From: Candidatus Zambryskibacteria bacterium RIFOXYD2_FULL_43_10
Lineage (GTDB): Bacteria > Patescibacteriota > Minisyncoccia > Phycocordibacterales > Zambryskibacteraceae
Direction: 5' to 3'
Length of the DNA stretch: 7,005 nt
NCBI GenBank assembly: GCA_001825475.1
Contig: MHWZ01000038.1
Coordinates: forward strand, 11,290 to 18,294
The translations under genes and the position numbers were made by a program. Within the stretch, counting starts at the first letter, position 1. Every line of letters starts with the position of its first letter. Below the pieces are notes generated by a model, which saw nothing but the letters and a program-made list of their open reading frames with translations, was not told the DNA's origin and did no database searches. Below, piece by piece: positions 1-5,167 of the stretch.

Positions 1-1
1 G

Positions 2-412
2 ATCGGCGTGCCACCTGGTATCGATGATGGTCAAATGATTCGTCTCAATGGTCAAGGTGAGACTCTCGAAGGCGGGGTGCCGGGCGATCTTTATGTCAAG
101 GTGCATGTCAGGAAGCACCCATATCTGCGCAAAGAAGGATATAACCTGATAATGGATTTGGATATTAAACTGACCGAAGCGCTTCTTGGCGCGGAAAAAG
201 TTATTCATACTCTGGATGGAGAAATCACTTTAAAAATTCCAACTAGCACCAAACACGGTAGTATCTTGCGGGTGAAGGGCAGGGGAGTTCCTCATGGCGT
301 TGGTGCCAAAGGTCGTGGTGATCTCTACATTCGCATTTCTGTTCAAATTCCGGAAAAACTTTCCAAAGAAGCCCACAAAGTTGTTGAAGAATTAAAGAAA
401 TTGGGGTTATAA
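2..412 (+). CDS. dnaJ: DnaJ (Hsp40) co-chaperone, C-terminal part, 5'-truncated
   Basis: This is the 3' end of a DnaJ co-chaperone, which hands unfolded substrates to DnaK and stimulates its ATPase in the cytoplasm. The reading frame is open from the first bases of the window, so the J domain, Gly/Phe linker and zinc fingers lie upstream, outside it. The visible part begins in C-terminal domain I (VPPGIDDGQMIRL, then PGDLYVKVHV). It continues through domain II (EALLGAEKVIHTLDG, LKIP, a GRGVP turn, GRGDLYIRI) and ends in the short dimerisation tail (PEKLSKEAHKVVEELKKLG). These elements occur in the order and spacing usual for DnaJ. The in-frame GTG at position 8 is internal, not a start. The speH-like gene begins 8 bp after the TAA stop, so the two may be co-transcribed. 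CbpA shares this C-terminal fold, and the missing zinc-finger region would settle which it is. Confidence 0.93.
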   Translation: MGVPPGIDDGQMIRLNGQGETLEGGVPGDLYVKVHVRKHPYLRKEGYNLIMDLDIKLTEALLGAEKVIHTLDGEITLKIPTSTKHGSILRVKGRGVPHGVGAKGRGDLYIRISVQIPEKLSKEAHKVVEELKKLGL

Positions 413-420
413 TAACCCTA

Positions 421-807
421 ATGCATTTTGGAGAACATTTAACTATTGATGGTTATGGGGGAAACAAAAAACTTTTAGATAATAAGAATCTTCTTCTTAA
501 GATTCTTAATAATCTTCCAAGCTTACTTGGAATGAAAATTTTATTGGAGCCACAGGTTGTATATGCATCGGGTAATAATAAAAAAGACCCAGGTGGCTGG
601 ACTGGTTTCGTAATTATCGCTGAAAGTCATATCAGTATTCACACCTTTCCTCTACGTGGTTTTGTCAGTATTGATGTTTATAGTTGTAGAAACGGCTTAG
701 ATACTGATTTTTTAATTAAATATTTTAAAGAAAAATTTGATCTAAAAGATACTGAAACAAATTTTATCAAAAGAGGCACACGTTATCCCGGAAAGAATCT
801 GTATTAA
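421..807 (+). CDS. speH: S-adenosylmethionine decarboxylase proenzyme, class 1B (SpeH/SpeD type)
   Basis: The enzyme decarboxylates S-adenosylmethionine to supply aminopropyl groups for spermidine synthesis. It is a pyruvoyl enzyme made by self-cleavage of a proenzyme. At 128 residues it has the length of the small bacterial and archaeal class. The cleavage site is Glu68-Ser69 in AESHISIHTFP; Ser69 would become the pyruvoyl group. His74 and Cys89 (DVYSC) lie 5 and 20 residues after that serine, the same spacing as Ser63, His68 and Cys83 of the Thermotoga maritima enzyme, so all three processing and catalytic residues are present. The N-terminal GEHLTIDGYGG corresponds to the usual G-x-H-x-x-x-D-x-x-G strand. 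The Glu that often follows HTxP is Leu77 here. No Shine-Dalgarno is visible before the ATG, which follows dnaJ closely, so translation may be coupled or leaderless-like. No spermidine synthase gene lies in the window. Confidence 0.93.
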   Translation: MHFGEHLTIDGYGGNKKLLDNKNLLLKILNNLPSLLGMKILLEPQVVYASGNNKKDPGGWTGFVIIAESHISIHTFPLRGFVSIDVYSCRNGLDTDFLIKYFKEKFDLKDTETNFIKRGTRYPGKNLY

Positions 808-851
808 TATGACTGAAATTGTGCCTGCACTGCGAAGTCTTGGCGAAGCAG

Positions 852-922
852 TGGACTTAGGCGGAATCGGACCGCCGTTCCAGCAATGCGAATGCTGTGT
901 TCTGCCACTGAACTATAAGCCC
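852..922 (-). tRNA. tRNA-Ala, anticodon CGC
   Basis: The minus strand folds into a complete 71-nt cloverleaf. The acceptor stem GGGCTTA pairs with TAAGTCC over 7 of 7 positions, including a G3-U70 wobble, with discriminator A73. The D arm is GTTC/GAAC with G18G19 in the loop. The anticodon stem is CAGCA/TGCTG with loop TTCGCAT, giving U33 and anticodon CGC (bases 34-36). The variable loop is 4 nt and the T stem is GGCGG/CCGCC. G3-U70 is the classic alanine identity element and agrees with the CGC anticodon, which reads GCG. U8 and A9 are present. CCA is not encoded (the next bases are CTG), so a CCA-adding enzyme is needed. One oddity is the T loop, TCCGATT: position 55 is C, where a uridine (pseudouridine) is nearly universal. 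All stems are intact, so a pseudogene is unlikely. Confidence 0.9.
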
Positions 923-937
923 TAAACAAACGTTGCT

Positions 938-946
938 ACTATAACA
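938..946 (-). promoter_or_regulatory. extended -10 promoter of the tRNA-Ala gene
   Basis: Reading the minus strand, TGTTATAGT contains a TG-n extended -10 joined to TATAGT. It ends 15 bp before the first tRNA base (G1 at 922), which leaves room for a start site and a short 5' leader. No good -35 hexamer is visible 16-18 bp upstream, as is common for extended -10 promoters. The position fits the tRNA well; the call rests on sequence match alone. Confidence 0.45.
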
Positions 947-1023
947 TAAGCATAGTGTTTATAGACATACGTTACTTTGATGCGACCGCATTATTTTAAC
1001 GTATCAACAAAATCCATGATTGT

Positions 1024-1054
1024 GAGGAGTCTCAAATGTTATGGGCTAGTACAT
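1024..1054 (+). pseudogene. relic of the right end of a second IS481-like element
   Basis: These 31 bp match the right end of the intact element (4498-4528) at 29 positions, the first 21 of them consecutively. Translated in the same frame they read EESQMLWAST, against EESQMLWTNT at the transposase C terminus. In-frame stops upstream (TAA at 997-999) and the lack of further clear similarity show that the rest of that copy is gone. The homology stops exactly at TACAT, which helps place the outer boundary of the intact element. It is followed by a short ACAT run (1051-1062), and a TTGACA promoter box begins 13 bp after the relic. Confidence 0.75.
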
Positions 1055-1065
1055 ACATACATATT

Positions 1066-1114
1066 ATTGACACAGGAGCATCACTCGTATTATATTATAG
1101 CCAGATTTTAGTAC
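1066..1114 (+). repeat. 49-bp direct repeat carrying a promoter, copy A
   Basis: These 49 bp are identical to 6531-6579, about 5.5 kb away on the same strand. After one mismatch (A versus G), a GAAA match follows in both copies. Upstream similarity ends abruptly at the first base. The unit runs from just before the -35 box, through the -10, to about 10 nt beyond the predicted transcription start. It is therefore a repeated promoter plus the first bases of a 5' UTR. Beyond GAAA the two copies diverge into different transcripts. Confidence 0.92.
1067..1096 (+). promoter_or_regulatory. sigma70-type promoter, copy A
   Basis: A perfect TTGACA -35 (1067-1072) is followed after 18 bp by TATATT (1091-1096); TTATAT at 17 bp spacing overlaps it. 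The predicted start is near 1103. The first thing downstream is a short leader and a strong terminator, then the prolyl oligopeptidase gene. It may therefore drive either a small RNA or that gene through read-through. Confidence 0.72.
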
Positions 1115-1184
1115 AGAAAAAGTAAAATGGAACGTGTTGCAACTCAGACAAGGGGTTTCTCAGGACTGGGGAACCCCTTGTTTT
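1103..1184 (+). ncRNA. putative about 80-nt terminated transcript (small RNA or attenuated leader)
   Basis: The interval between the copy A promoter and the terminator at 1149-1184 defines a short predicted transcript with no recognised protein. It contains a 19-codon frame (ATG 1127 to TAA 1184-1186, MERVATQTRGFSGLGNPLF) that runs through the terminator hairpin and has no ribosome-binding site. I regard that frame as probably incidental, though a leader peptide cannot be excluded. The transcript could be a free small RNA, or the 5' leader of the prolyl oligopeptidase mRNA, whose ATG lies 12 nt past the U-tract. No antiterminator pairing was found by eye. Confidence 0.35.
1149..1184 (+). terminator. 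strong intrinsic terminator before the prolyl oligopeptidase gene
   Basis: CAAGGGGTT (1149-1157) pairs perfectly with AACCCCTTG (1172-1180). The stem can extend through TCTC/GGGG with G-U pairs, leaving loop AGGACT. TTTT (1181-1184) follows directly. It ends the transcript from the promoter at 1067. No longer plus-strand gene precedes it in the gap. Confidence 0.85.
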
Positions 1185-1195
1185 AATACATAATT

Positions 1196-3220
1196 ATGAA
1201 TATGAAAAGTAAGAAACAAAATAAACACAATTTAATAGACCCCTTTCAATTTTTAGAAAAAGATATACCACAAACGAGAAAATGGTTAAAATCGGAACAA
1301 CAGAAAGCCGATGAGTATTTTCTGCGAAACAAATACAAAAAATCATTAATTAAAAGGATAAAACTATTACAAAACATTGAAAGTAAGTCTATTCCGGTAA
1401 TTAAAGATGGCAACACTTTTTTTAGTTGGAGGAAGAAAAATGAGGAAATCGGTTCGGTCTATATCATAAAAAAGGGTTCAAAGAAACCATCGGTGTTGTT
1501 AAATAGCGAATCAATTTTTAAAAGATATGGATATGTCTTGGAATCTTGGATCCCAAGTAAATATGGCACCAGGTTAGCTTATTTATTATCAAAAAGTGGT
1601 AATGATAAAGCTTCGATTTTTATTCTTGATGTTAACAAAAAAACTACTCTGAAAGATCATATTCCGGACTATGTATATCCAAATTTTATGTGCTGGAATA
1701 ATCACGGAGACGGCTTTTGGTATGTTCACGCTAATTTCAAATCACCAAAGTCTGAAGAGAAATTAAATATGAAAATTTACTTTCATAAAGTTGGAGACGA
1801 TTTCAAGAAAGATAAATGTCTGTTGGGGGAGAAAATGGGGAAGACAGACTGGCCAATTATAAAAACGTCAGAAGATGGTAAATATTTTATCATCTCGATT
1901 TATAATTCTTCAAAAGAAAAACGAACGACTCAAGCCTTTTTGGGTAAAACCAACGATAAAAACGGAGCAATAATAGAAATATTAAAAAAGGAGGATCATC
2001 TTTCTTATGTGTATATACATCGTGATTCTGTATATTTACTGACAAATAAAAACGTACAAAACTGGAAAGTGCAAAAAGCAAAAATTTCTGATTTAGAACT
2101 GGGCCAACTAGCTTTTCGGACCATTATCAAAGAAGATAAAAATAGTAAAGAATCCATTTGTTTTATCAAAAATAGATGTTTTGTTGAAGTTTTGGAGAAT
2201 GCATCTTCCCAACTTTATGTCCATGATTTGAATGGTAAGTTACAAAGAAAAATTAACTTGCCAACCAGAGGTACGATATCAACTATGAGAGGCGAAAAAG
2301 AAGGTGATAAGCTATTTTTTCTATTCTCTTCTTATTCTTTTCCAGTAACAATTTTTAGTTTGGCTATTAATAAAAAGAAACCGACAATATATTTTCAAGA
2401 TACATCACATTTTGATTATAAAAAAATAGAAGTAAAACAAGAATTTTTTAGATCAAAAGATGGTACTTTAGTGCCAATGTTTATTGTCTATAAAAAAGGT
2501 TTAAAAAAAGATGGTAATAGCCCTACTTTAGCCTACGGTTATGGTGGATTTGGTTGGTCAATCACCCCGTCTTTTCACTCCGACATTGTTCCCTTTTTAG
2601 AAGACGGTGGAATATATGTAGAAATCAATATACGAGGTGGCGGTGAATTTGGTCAAAAATGGCACGATGCTGGAAAACTATTTAAAAAACAAAATAGTTT
2701 TAACGATTTTATTGCAGGACTTAATCATCTAGTCAAAGAAAAATACACCAGTCGCGGAAAACTGGCTATTTTCGGGTGGAGTAACGGGGGGCTTTTAATT
2801 GGTAGCGTAATAACTCAATACCCAAATATTTGTAAGGTAGCTATTATTGGTGCGCCTGTTTTGGACATGGCTCGATATCATTTATTTGATGGTGGTCGAT
2901 ATTGGATTTCTGATTATGGTGATCCTAATAATAAAAAATATTTAAAAAATCTTTTGAAATATAGTCCATATCATAATATTAAGACGGGCATATCTTATCC
3001 CTCAATTCTTGTTCTTACAGCCCAAAAAGATGACAGGGTACATCCGATGCACGCCTATAAATTTGTAGCGAAACTAAAAGCGCAAGCAAAGTTATCTAAT
3101 CCAGTTTTGTTAAGAGTGGAAGGGAATGCTGGTCATGGTGGAGCAAGTGGAATTAGTAAATATATAGAACAACAGGCCGATATGTGGTCTTTTGTGCATG
3201 ATCAGTTAAAAAGAATCTGA
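1196..3220 (+). CDS. prolyl oligopeptidase, family S9A
   Basis: This is a cytoplasmic serine peptidase that cleaves short peptides after proline. Its 674 residues are close to the roughly 700 usual for the family. The N-terminal DPFQFLE...TRKWLKSEQ matches the family start (DPYRWLE...). Residues about 65-400 form the beta-propeller gate, with the conserved SFPVTIF strand at 381-387. The alpha/beta hydrolase domain begins near 415 (SKDGTLVPMFIVYKKG). It shows YGYGGFGWS (447-455), INIRGGGEFGQKWH (477-490) and the nucleophile elbow GWSNGG. The catalytic triad reads Ser529, Asp613 (KDDRVHP) and His647 (AGHGG), all present. No signal peptide or membrane anchor is seen. ATG 1196 is taken as start, but ATG 1202 is equally possible because neither has a Shine-Dalgarno. 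The promoter and terminator just upstream suggest attenuated or independent transcription. Codon use is AT-rich and lysine-heavy. Confidence 0.94.
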   Translation: MNMKSKKQNKHNLIDPFQFLEKDIPQTRKWLKSEQQKADEYFLRNKYKKSLIKRIKLLQNIESKSIPVIKDGNTFFSWRKKNEEIGSVYIIKKGSKKPSVLLNSESIFKRYGYVLESWIPSKYGTRLAYLLSKSGNDKASIFILDVNKKTTLKDHIPDYVYPNFMCWNNHGDGFWYVHANFKSPKSEEKLNMKIYFHKVGDDFKKDKCLLGEKMGKTDWPIIKTSEDGKYFIISIYNSSKEKRTTQAFLGKTNDKNGAIIEILKKEDHLSYVYIHRDSVYLLTNKNVQNWKVQKAKISDLELGQLAFRTIIKEDKNSKESICFIKNRCFVEVLENASSQLYVHDLNGKLQRKINLPTRGTISTMRGEKEGDKLFFLFSSYSFPVTIFSLAINKKKPTIYFQDTSHFDYKKIEVKQEFFRSKDGTLVPMFIVYKKGLKKDGNSPTLAYGYGGFGWSITPSFHSDIVPFLEDGGIYVEINIRGGGEFGQKWHDAGKLFKKQNSFNDFIAGLNHLVKEKYTSRGKLAIFGWSNGGLLIGSVITQYPNICKVAIIGAPVLDMARYHLFDGGRYWISDYGDPNNKKYLKNLLKYSPYHNIKTGISYPSILVLTAQKDDRVHPMHAYKFVAKLKAQAKLSNPVLLRVEGNAGHGGASGISKYIEQQADMWSFVHDQLKRI

Positions 3221-3241
3221 TGTGAGAATTGTTAATATTAT

Positions 3242-3300
3242 CAGTTTTAAGCAAGAACGGTTCTTGCTTGTGTTCAATGATTTGTCGCTTGATAAAACTG
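3242..3300. other. structured non-coding element I (branched stem-loop)
   Basis: An outer stem CAGTTTT(A)/(T)AAAACTG (3242-3249 with 3293-3300) encloses a perfect 9-bp hairpin AAGCAAGAA-CGG-TTCTTGCTT (3249-3269). A weaker TCAA/TTGA pairing (3274-3277 with 3289-3292) completes a possible three-way junction. It starts 22 bp after the prolyl oligopeptidase stop. Neither strand has a U-tract after the hairpin, so it is not a standard intrinsic terminator. The strand is undetermined because the pairings work both ways. It may be a processed 3' UTR, part of an unknown RNA, or a DNA structure. Confidence 0.6.
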
Positions 3301-3301
3301 C

Positions 3302-3395
3302 TTGCCCCGCTTAACACAACGTCCGCAAGTACAGCGGGAAACTCATAAATACAGAAAGACGAGCGTCTTTCGATGGTAAGGATGAAGCGGGGCAA
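3302..3395. other. structured non-coding element II (three-way junction)
   Basis: A perfect 11-bp closing stem TTGCCCCGCTT/AAGCGGGGCAA (3302-3312 with 3385-3395) encloses two internal hairpins. One is CCGC/GCGG (3323-3326 with 3334-3337, 7-nt loop). The other is GAAAGAC/GTCTTTC (3354-3360 with 3365-3371, loop GAGC). The unit follows element I after a single base and is richer in G and C than the surrounding sequence. It resembles a compact RNA fold, but I recognise no tRNA, tmRNA, RNase P, SRP or riboswitch signature. The minus strand carries a 102-codon open frame across it without any recognisable domain. Confidence 0.65.
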
Positions 3396-3441
3396 CGAAA
3401 GTTCTCGCAACCGCGACGGTAACGTTCCGAACGCAAACTGG
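3396..3441. other. short hairpins between element II and the IS left end
   Basis: Two small stem-loops follow element II: ACCG-CGA-CGGT (3410-3420) and CGTT-CCG-AACG (3423-3433). They continue the G+C-rich structured tract up to the proposed left end of the insertion sequence. No gene or promoter is evident. Confidence 0.4.
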
Positions 3442-3470
3442 ATGCATAAGTTCAGATACATATGAGACTC
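3442..3470 (+). repeat. left terminal inverted repeat of the IS
   Basis: This 29-bp segment starts ATGCATAAGTTCA and ends TGAGACTC. It pairs as an imperfect inverted repeat with 4501-4528, with the inner 8 bp identical. It ends 16 bp before the proposed transposase ATG. Confidence 0.65.
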
Positions 3471-3486
3471 TTAATTGAGTTTCAAA

Positions 3487-4536
3487 ATGGCTTATTTCAA
3501 CAAGTTTCGAGGGACAAAGGGCTTTATCAGTATCTGGGAGAGAGTGATACGCTTCCGGTATATGATTACCGAAGAAGCGAAGAAAAGAGTGAGAATTTTA
3601 GCATTCTGGGAGAAACACGGATTAGAGGCAACGAGAGAAGCTTTCAAGGTCTCCAGACCGACCTTATTCCGATGGCAGAAAGCTTTGAAGGAATCCCTAG
3701 GAAAACTCGATGCTCTCAATAAGAAAAGCACTGCCCCTAAGAGCAAGAGAAAAAGAAGGGTACCTCAAGAAGTGGAAGATTTCATTATGAACGAGAGAAA
3801 ATTTGATCCCCATCTTTCCAAAGACAAACTGGCTGTCTTGATGAAAGAAGACGGAGTAGCCACCTACTCCGCTTCTACCGTAGGCAGGATGCTTCTAGAC
3901 CTCAAGAAGAAAGGAAGAATTCCTTCGTATACCAGACTTTCTTACTATGCCAACACTGATACTTTCAGGGAGAAAACCTTTATCAAACGCAAGAAATTAC
4001 GCTCCAAGGGGCACACCGGCGGTCTGGTGAAAGCCGACTCAATCATTCGTTTTACCAACGGTATCAAACGCTACGTCGTGACCGCTATAGACAAAGAAAC
4101 CAAGTTTGCTTTTGCTTATGCTTATAAAAATCACTCATCAAACGCTACAGTAGACTTCATGGAAAAGTTCAAAAAAGTTTCTCCCGTTTCTCTCACTCAC
4201 ATCCAAACAGACAATGGTAGCGAGTTTGCCAAACACTTCGAACTGCTTCTCGAAAAAGACCGGATCGTCCATTTCCACACCTATCCTTGTACTCCCAAGA
4301 TGAATTCAGAAATTGAAAGATTTAACCGAACACTTTCAGATGCCTTCATCAAGAGGAACCGGATGCTTCTGGCTTATGACATAGACGAGTTCAACGAGAA
4401 GATGGTTGATTGGCTTCTTTGGTACAACACCAGAAGACCTCATTGGACCCTTGGACTTGTTTCTCCGTTGAAGTATATTGTTAACACATTAACAGCAGAG
4501 GAGTCTCAAATGTTATGGACTAATACATGTTCTTGA
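3487..4536 (+). CDS. IS481-like transposase with rve (DDE) integrase core
   Basis: This DNA strand-transfer enzyme mobilises the surrounding insertion sequence. From ATG 3487 it has 349 residues. An N-terminal helix-turn-helix spans about residues 25-70 (EEAKKRVRILAFWEKHG, VSRPTLFRWQKAL). A basic linker follows (KSKRKRR). The integrase core holds Asp184 (VKADSI), Asp242 (IQTDNGSEF) and Glu277 (SEIERFNRTL), with 34 residues between the last two, close to the usual 35. The tail has the WYNTRRPHWTLG and SPLKYI motifs typical of rve transposases. TTG at 3475 would add 4 residues. ATG is preferred because MAYFNKF fits what I recall of related proteins, though no Shine-Dalgarno marks it. The final Cys-Ser and the TGA stop lie beyond the proposed IS end (4528), so the host flank supplies the stop. 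The frame is intact, so the gene may be active. Confidence 0.88.
   Translation: MAYFNKFRGTKGFISIWERVIRFRYMITEEAKKRVRILAFWEKHGLEATREAFKVSRPTLFRWQKALKESLGKLDALNKKSTAPKSKRKRRVPQEVEDFIMNERKFDPHLSKDKLAVLMKEDGVATYSASTVGRMLLDLKKKGRIPSYTRLSYYANTDTFREKTFIKRKKLRSKGHTGGLVKADSIIRFTNGIKRYVVTAIDKETKFAFAYAYKNHSSNATVDFMEKFKKVSPVSLTHIQTDNGSEFAKHFELLLEKDRIVHFHTYPCTPKMNSEIERFNRTLSDAFIKRNRMLLAYDIDEFNEKMVDWLLWYNTRRPHWTLGLVSPLKYIVNTLTAEESQMLWTNTCS
4501..4528 (+). repeat. right terminal inverted repeat of the IS
   Basis: This 28-bp segment encodes the last residues of the transposase and is the partner of 3442-3470. It is also part of the 31-bp match to the relic at 1024-1054, which fixes its outer limit at 4528. 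Confidence 0.65.
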
Positions 4537-4562
4537 CATATTAATATCATTCGTGCCATAAT
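4533..4562 (+). promoter_or_regulatory. promoter of the membrane protein gene at the IS junction
   Basis: TTGACA (4533-4538) and CATAAT (4557-4562) are separated by 18 bp and would start transcription near 4570, about 50 nt before the ATG at 4619. The -35 box begins 4 bp outside the proposed IS end and contains the transposase TGA stop (4534-4536). The element therefore landed directly upstream of, or helped build, this promoter. Confidence 0.62.
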
Positions 4563-4604
4563 TCGAGGCAGACAGTATTTAGGAACGCCAGCATTAAACA
4601 AAAG

Positions 4605-4612
4605 AAAGGAGG
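4605..4612 (+). promoter_or_regulatory. strong Shine-Dalgarno for the membrane protein gene
   Basis: AAAGGAGG is a near-complete complement of the 16S rRNA 3' end. It sits 6 nt before ATG 4619 and fixes that start. It is the best ribosome-binding site in the window; several other genes here have none visible. Confidence 0.85.
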
Positions 4613-4618
4613 CCGGCG

Positions 4619-5146
4619 ATGGCTACTCAAGATCAACCGTCTTGGAAGAGACGAATTGGTCTGTGGGGAGTTGGCTATACGGCCAACTTTCTCATGGTAA
4701 AAGCGTTTGACCTGGTGCTCTATCCGGCAGTAATCTGGTATTTTGGGCTCCTCTATGGAGCCGGAATCATGTGGGGTTTTTCTCTAACAGTGTGTTATCT
4801 GACACTTCTTTTTTATGACTGGAGTCAGACAGACTGGTTAGGGATAGAAACACTCAAGGAAGTCAGAGAGAAGTGGGAAGGTAAAAGTATTTTTTCCCGG
4901 CTGATGAATTGGATTCTGAATAAAGGGGATTTAGCAGTCTTTCTCTTTGTTTCGCTCAAATGGGATCCGTTCATCTGTGTCGTGTACCTGCGACACGGAG
5001 CTCACCAGTACAACGGCATGGCCTCGCGAGACTGGCAAATTTTTATAGCCAGCGTCGTGGTATCAAACGCCTGGTGGACGTTCGTGGTCTTTACGGGTCT
5101 GACAGCGGTGCAGTGGATCATCTATGCCGTCAAATCGGCGCTCTGA
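4619..5146 (+). CDS. four-helix integral membrane protein of unknown function
   Basis: I do not recognise the family. The 175-residue protein starts with a short basic, hydrophilic N terminus (DQPSWKRR). Two closely spaced hydrophobic segments follow (about 22-47 and 49-66). A charged, probably cytoplasmic loop comes next (67-104, including TLKEVREKWEGKS). Two further segments lie at about 105-124 and 142-172. It is rich in Trp and Tyr, and the loop 113-139 holds conserved-looking LKWDPF and LRHGAHQYNG, which could mark a functional site. There is no signal peptidase site and no known transporter or enzyme motif. The start is fixed by a strong Shine-Dalgarno. The gene is a single transcription unit, with its own promoter at the IS junction and a terminator hairpin that overlaps the stop codon. 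Similar small multi-pass proteins are common hypotheticals in Patescibacteria, as far as I recall. Confidence 0.85.
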   Translation: MATQDQPSWKRRIGLWGVGYTANFLMVKAFDLVLYPAVIWYFGLLYGAGIMWGFSLTVCYLTLLFYDWSQTDWLGIETLKEVREKWEGKSIFSRLMNWILNKGDLAVFLFVSLKWDPFICVVYLRHGAHQYNGMASRDWQIFIASVVVSNAWWTFVVFTGLTAVQWIIYAVKSAL

Positions 5147-5161
5147 AAGGGGCGCCGATTT
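5132..5161. terminator. shared hairpin terminator between convergent genes
   Basis: AAATCGGCGC (5132-5141) pairs perfectly with GCGCCGATTT (5152-5161) across a 10-nt loop. The stop codon of the membrane protein (5144-5146) lies in the loop. The plus strand continues TTTCTTATT, a modest U-rich tail. The minus-strand gene ends 7 bp away at 5168, so the same hairpin can stop transcription from that side, although its minus-strand 3' side has only three U residues. Confidence 0.75.
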
Positions 5162-5167
5162 CTTATT

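Larger units (their letters stand above)
3442..4528 (+). mobile_element. IS481-like insertion sequence, about 1.09 kb
   Basis: The element carries one rve/DDE transposase between imperfect inverted repeats. The left repeat is 3442-3470 (starts ATGCATAAGTTCA, ends TGAGACTC). The right repeat is 4501-4528, read on the minus strand as ATGTATTAGTCCA ... TGAGACTC. They agree at roughly three quarters of positions with one gap. The right boundary is supported independently, because the relic at 1024-1054 loses similarity at exactly the corresponding base (4528). No convincing target-site duplication is visible at these boundaries, so the ends may be off by some bases or the element may be old. A wider left boundary that includes the structured sequence from about 3239 is possible; a TTAATAT at 3232-3238 recurs at 4541-4547. 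Confidence 0.68.

Noticed and set aside
809..925. 38-codon plus-strand frame (MTEIVPALRSL...) just after speH
   Set aside because: It runs antisense through the entire tRNA-Ala gene, has no ribosome-binding site and matches no family, so it is a by-product of tRNA sequence.
1051..1062. Three ACAT units as a meaningful tandem repeat
   Set aside because: It is too short to be significant and probably arose by slippage at the IS junction.
1127..1186. 19-codon frame inside the leader before the prolyl oligopeptidase
   Set aside because: Most of it is the terminator hairpin itself and no Shine-Dalgarno is present; kept only as a remote leader-peptide possibility.
3221..3245. IS left end directly after the peptidase stop (begins TGTGAGAATTG)
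   Set aside because: It starts with TGT as IS481 ends often do, but ungapped it matches the sequence around the right end at under half of positions. The pair 3442-3470 and 4501-4528 is much better and is backed by the relic copy.
3249..3269. Hairpin after the prolyl oligopeptidase as an intrinsic terminator
   Set aside because: The stem is good, but no U-tract follows on either strand.
3302..3395. Element II as a bridge RNA, RNase P RNA, tmRNA, group I or II intron or integron attC site
   Set aside because: Conserved core motifs of these were not found. Bridge RNAs belong to IS110-type DEDD elements, while this transposase is rve/DDE.
3153..3461. 102-codon minus-strand open frame
   Set aside because: It overlaps the 3' end of the prolyl oligopeptidase and the structured non-coding tract, and shows no domain. 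The pairing explains the sequence better than coding does.
3462..3722. 86-codon plus-strand frame overlapping the transposase start
   Set aside because: It is a +1-type shadow of the transposase without its own motifs. I considered a programmed frameshift with an upstream orfA, but the main frame already contains the full helix-turn-helix and DDE core.
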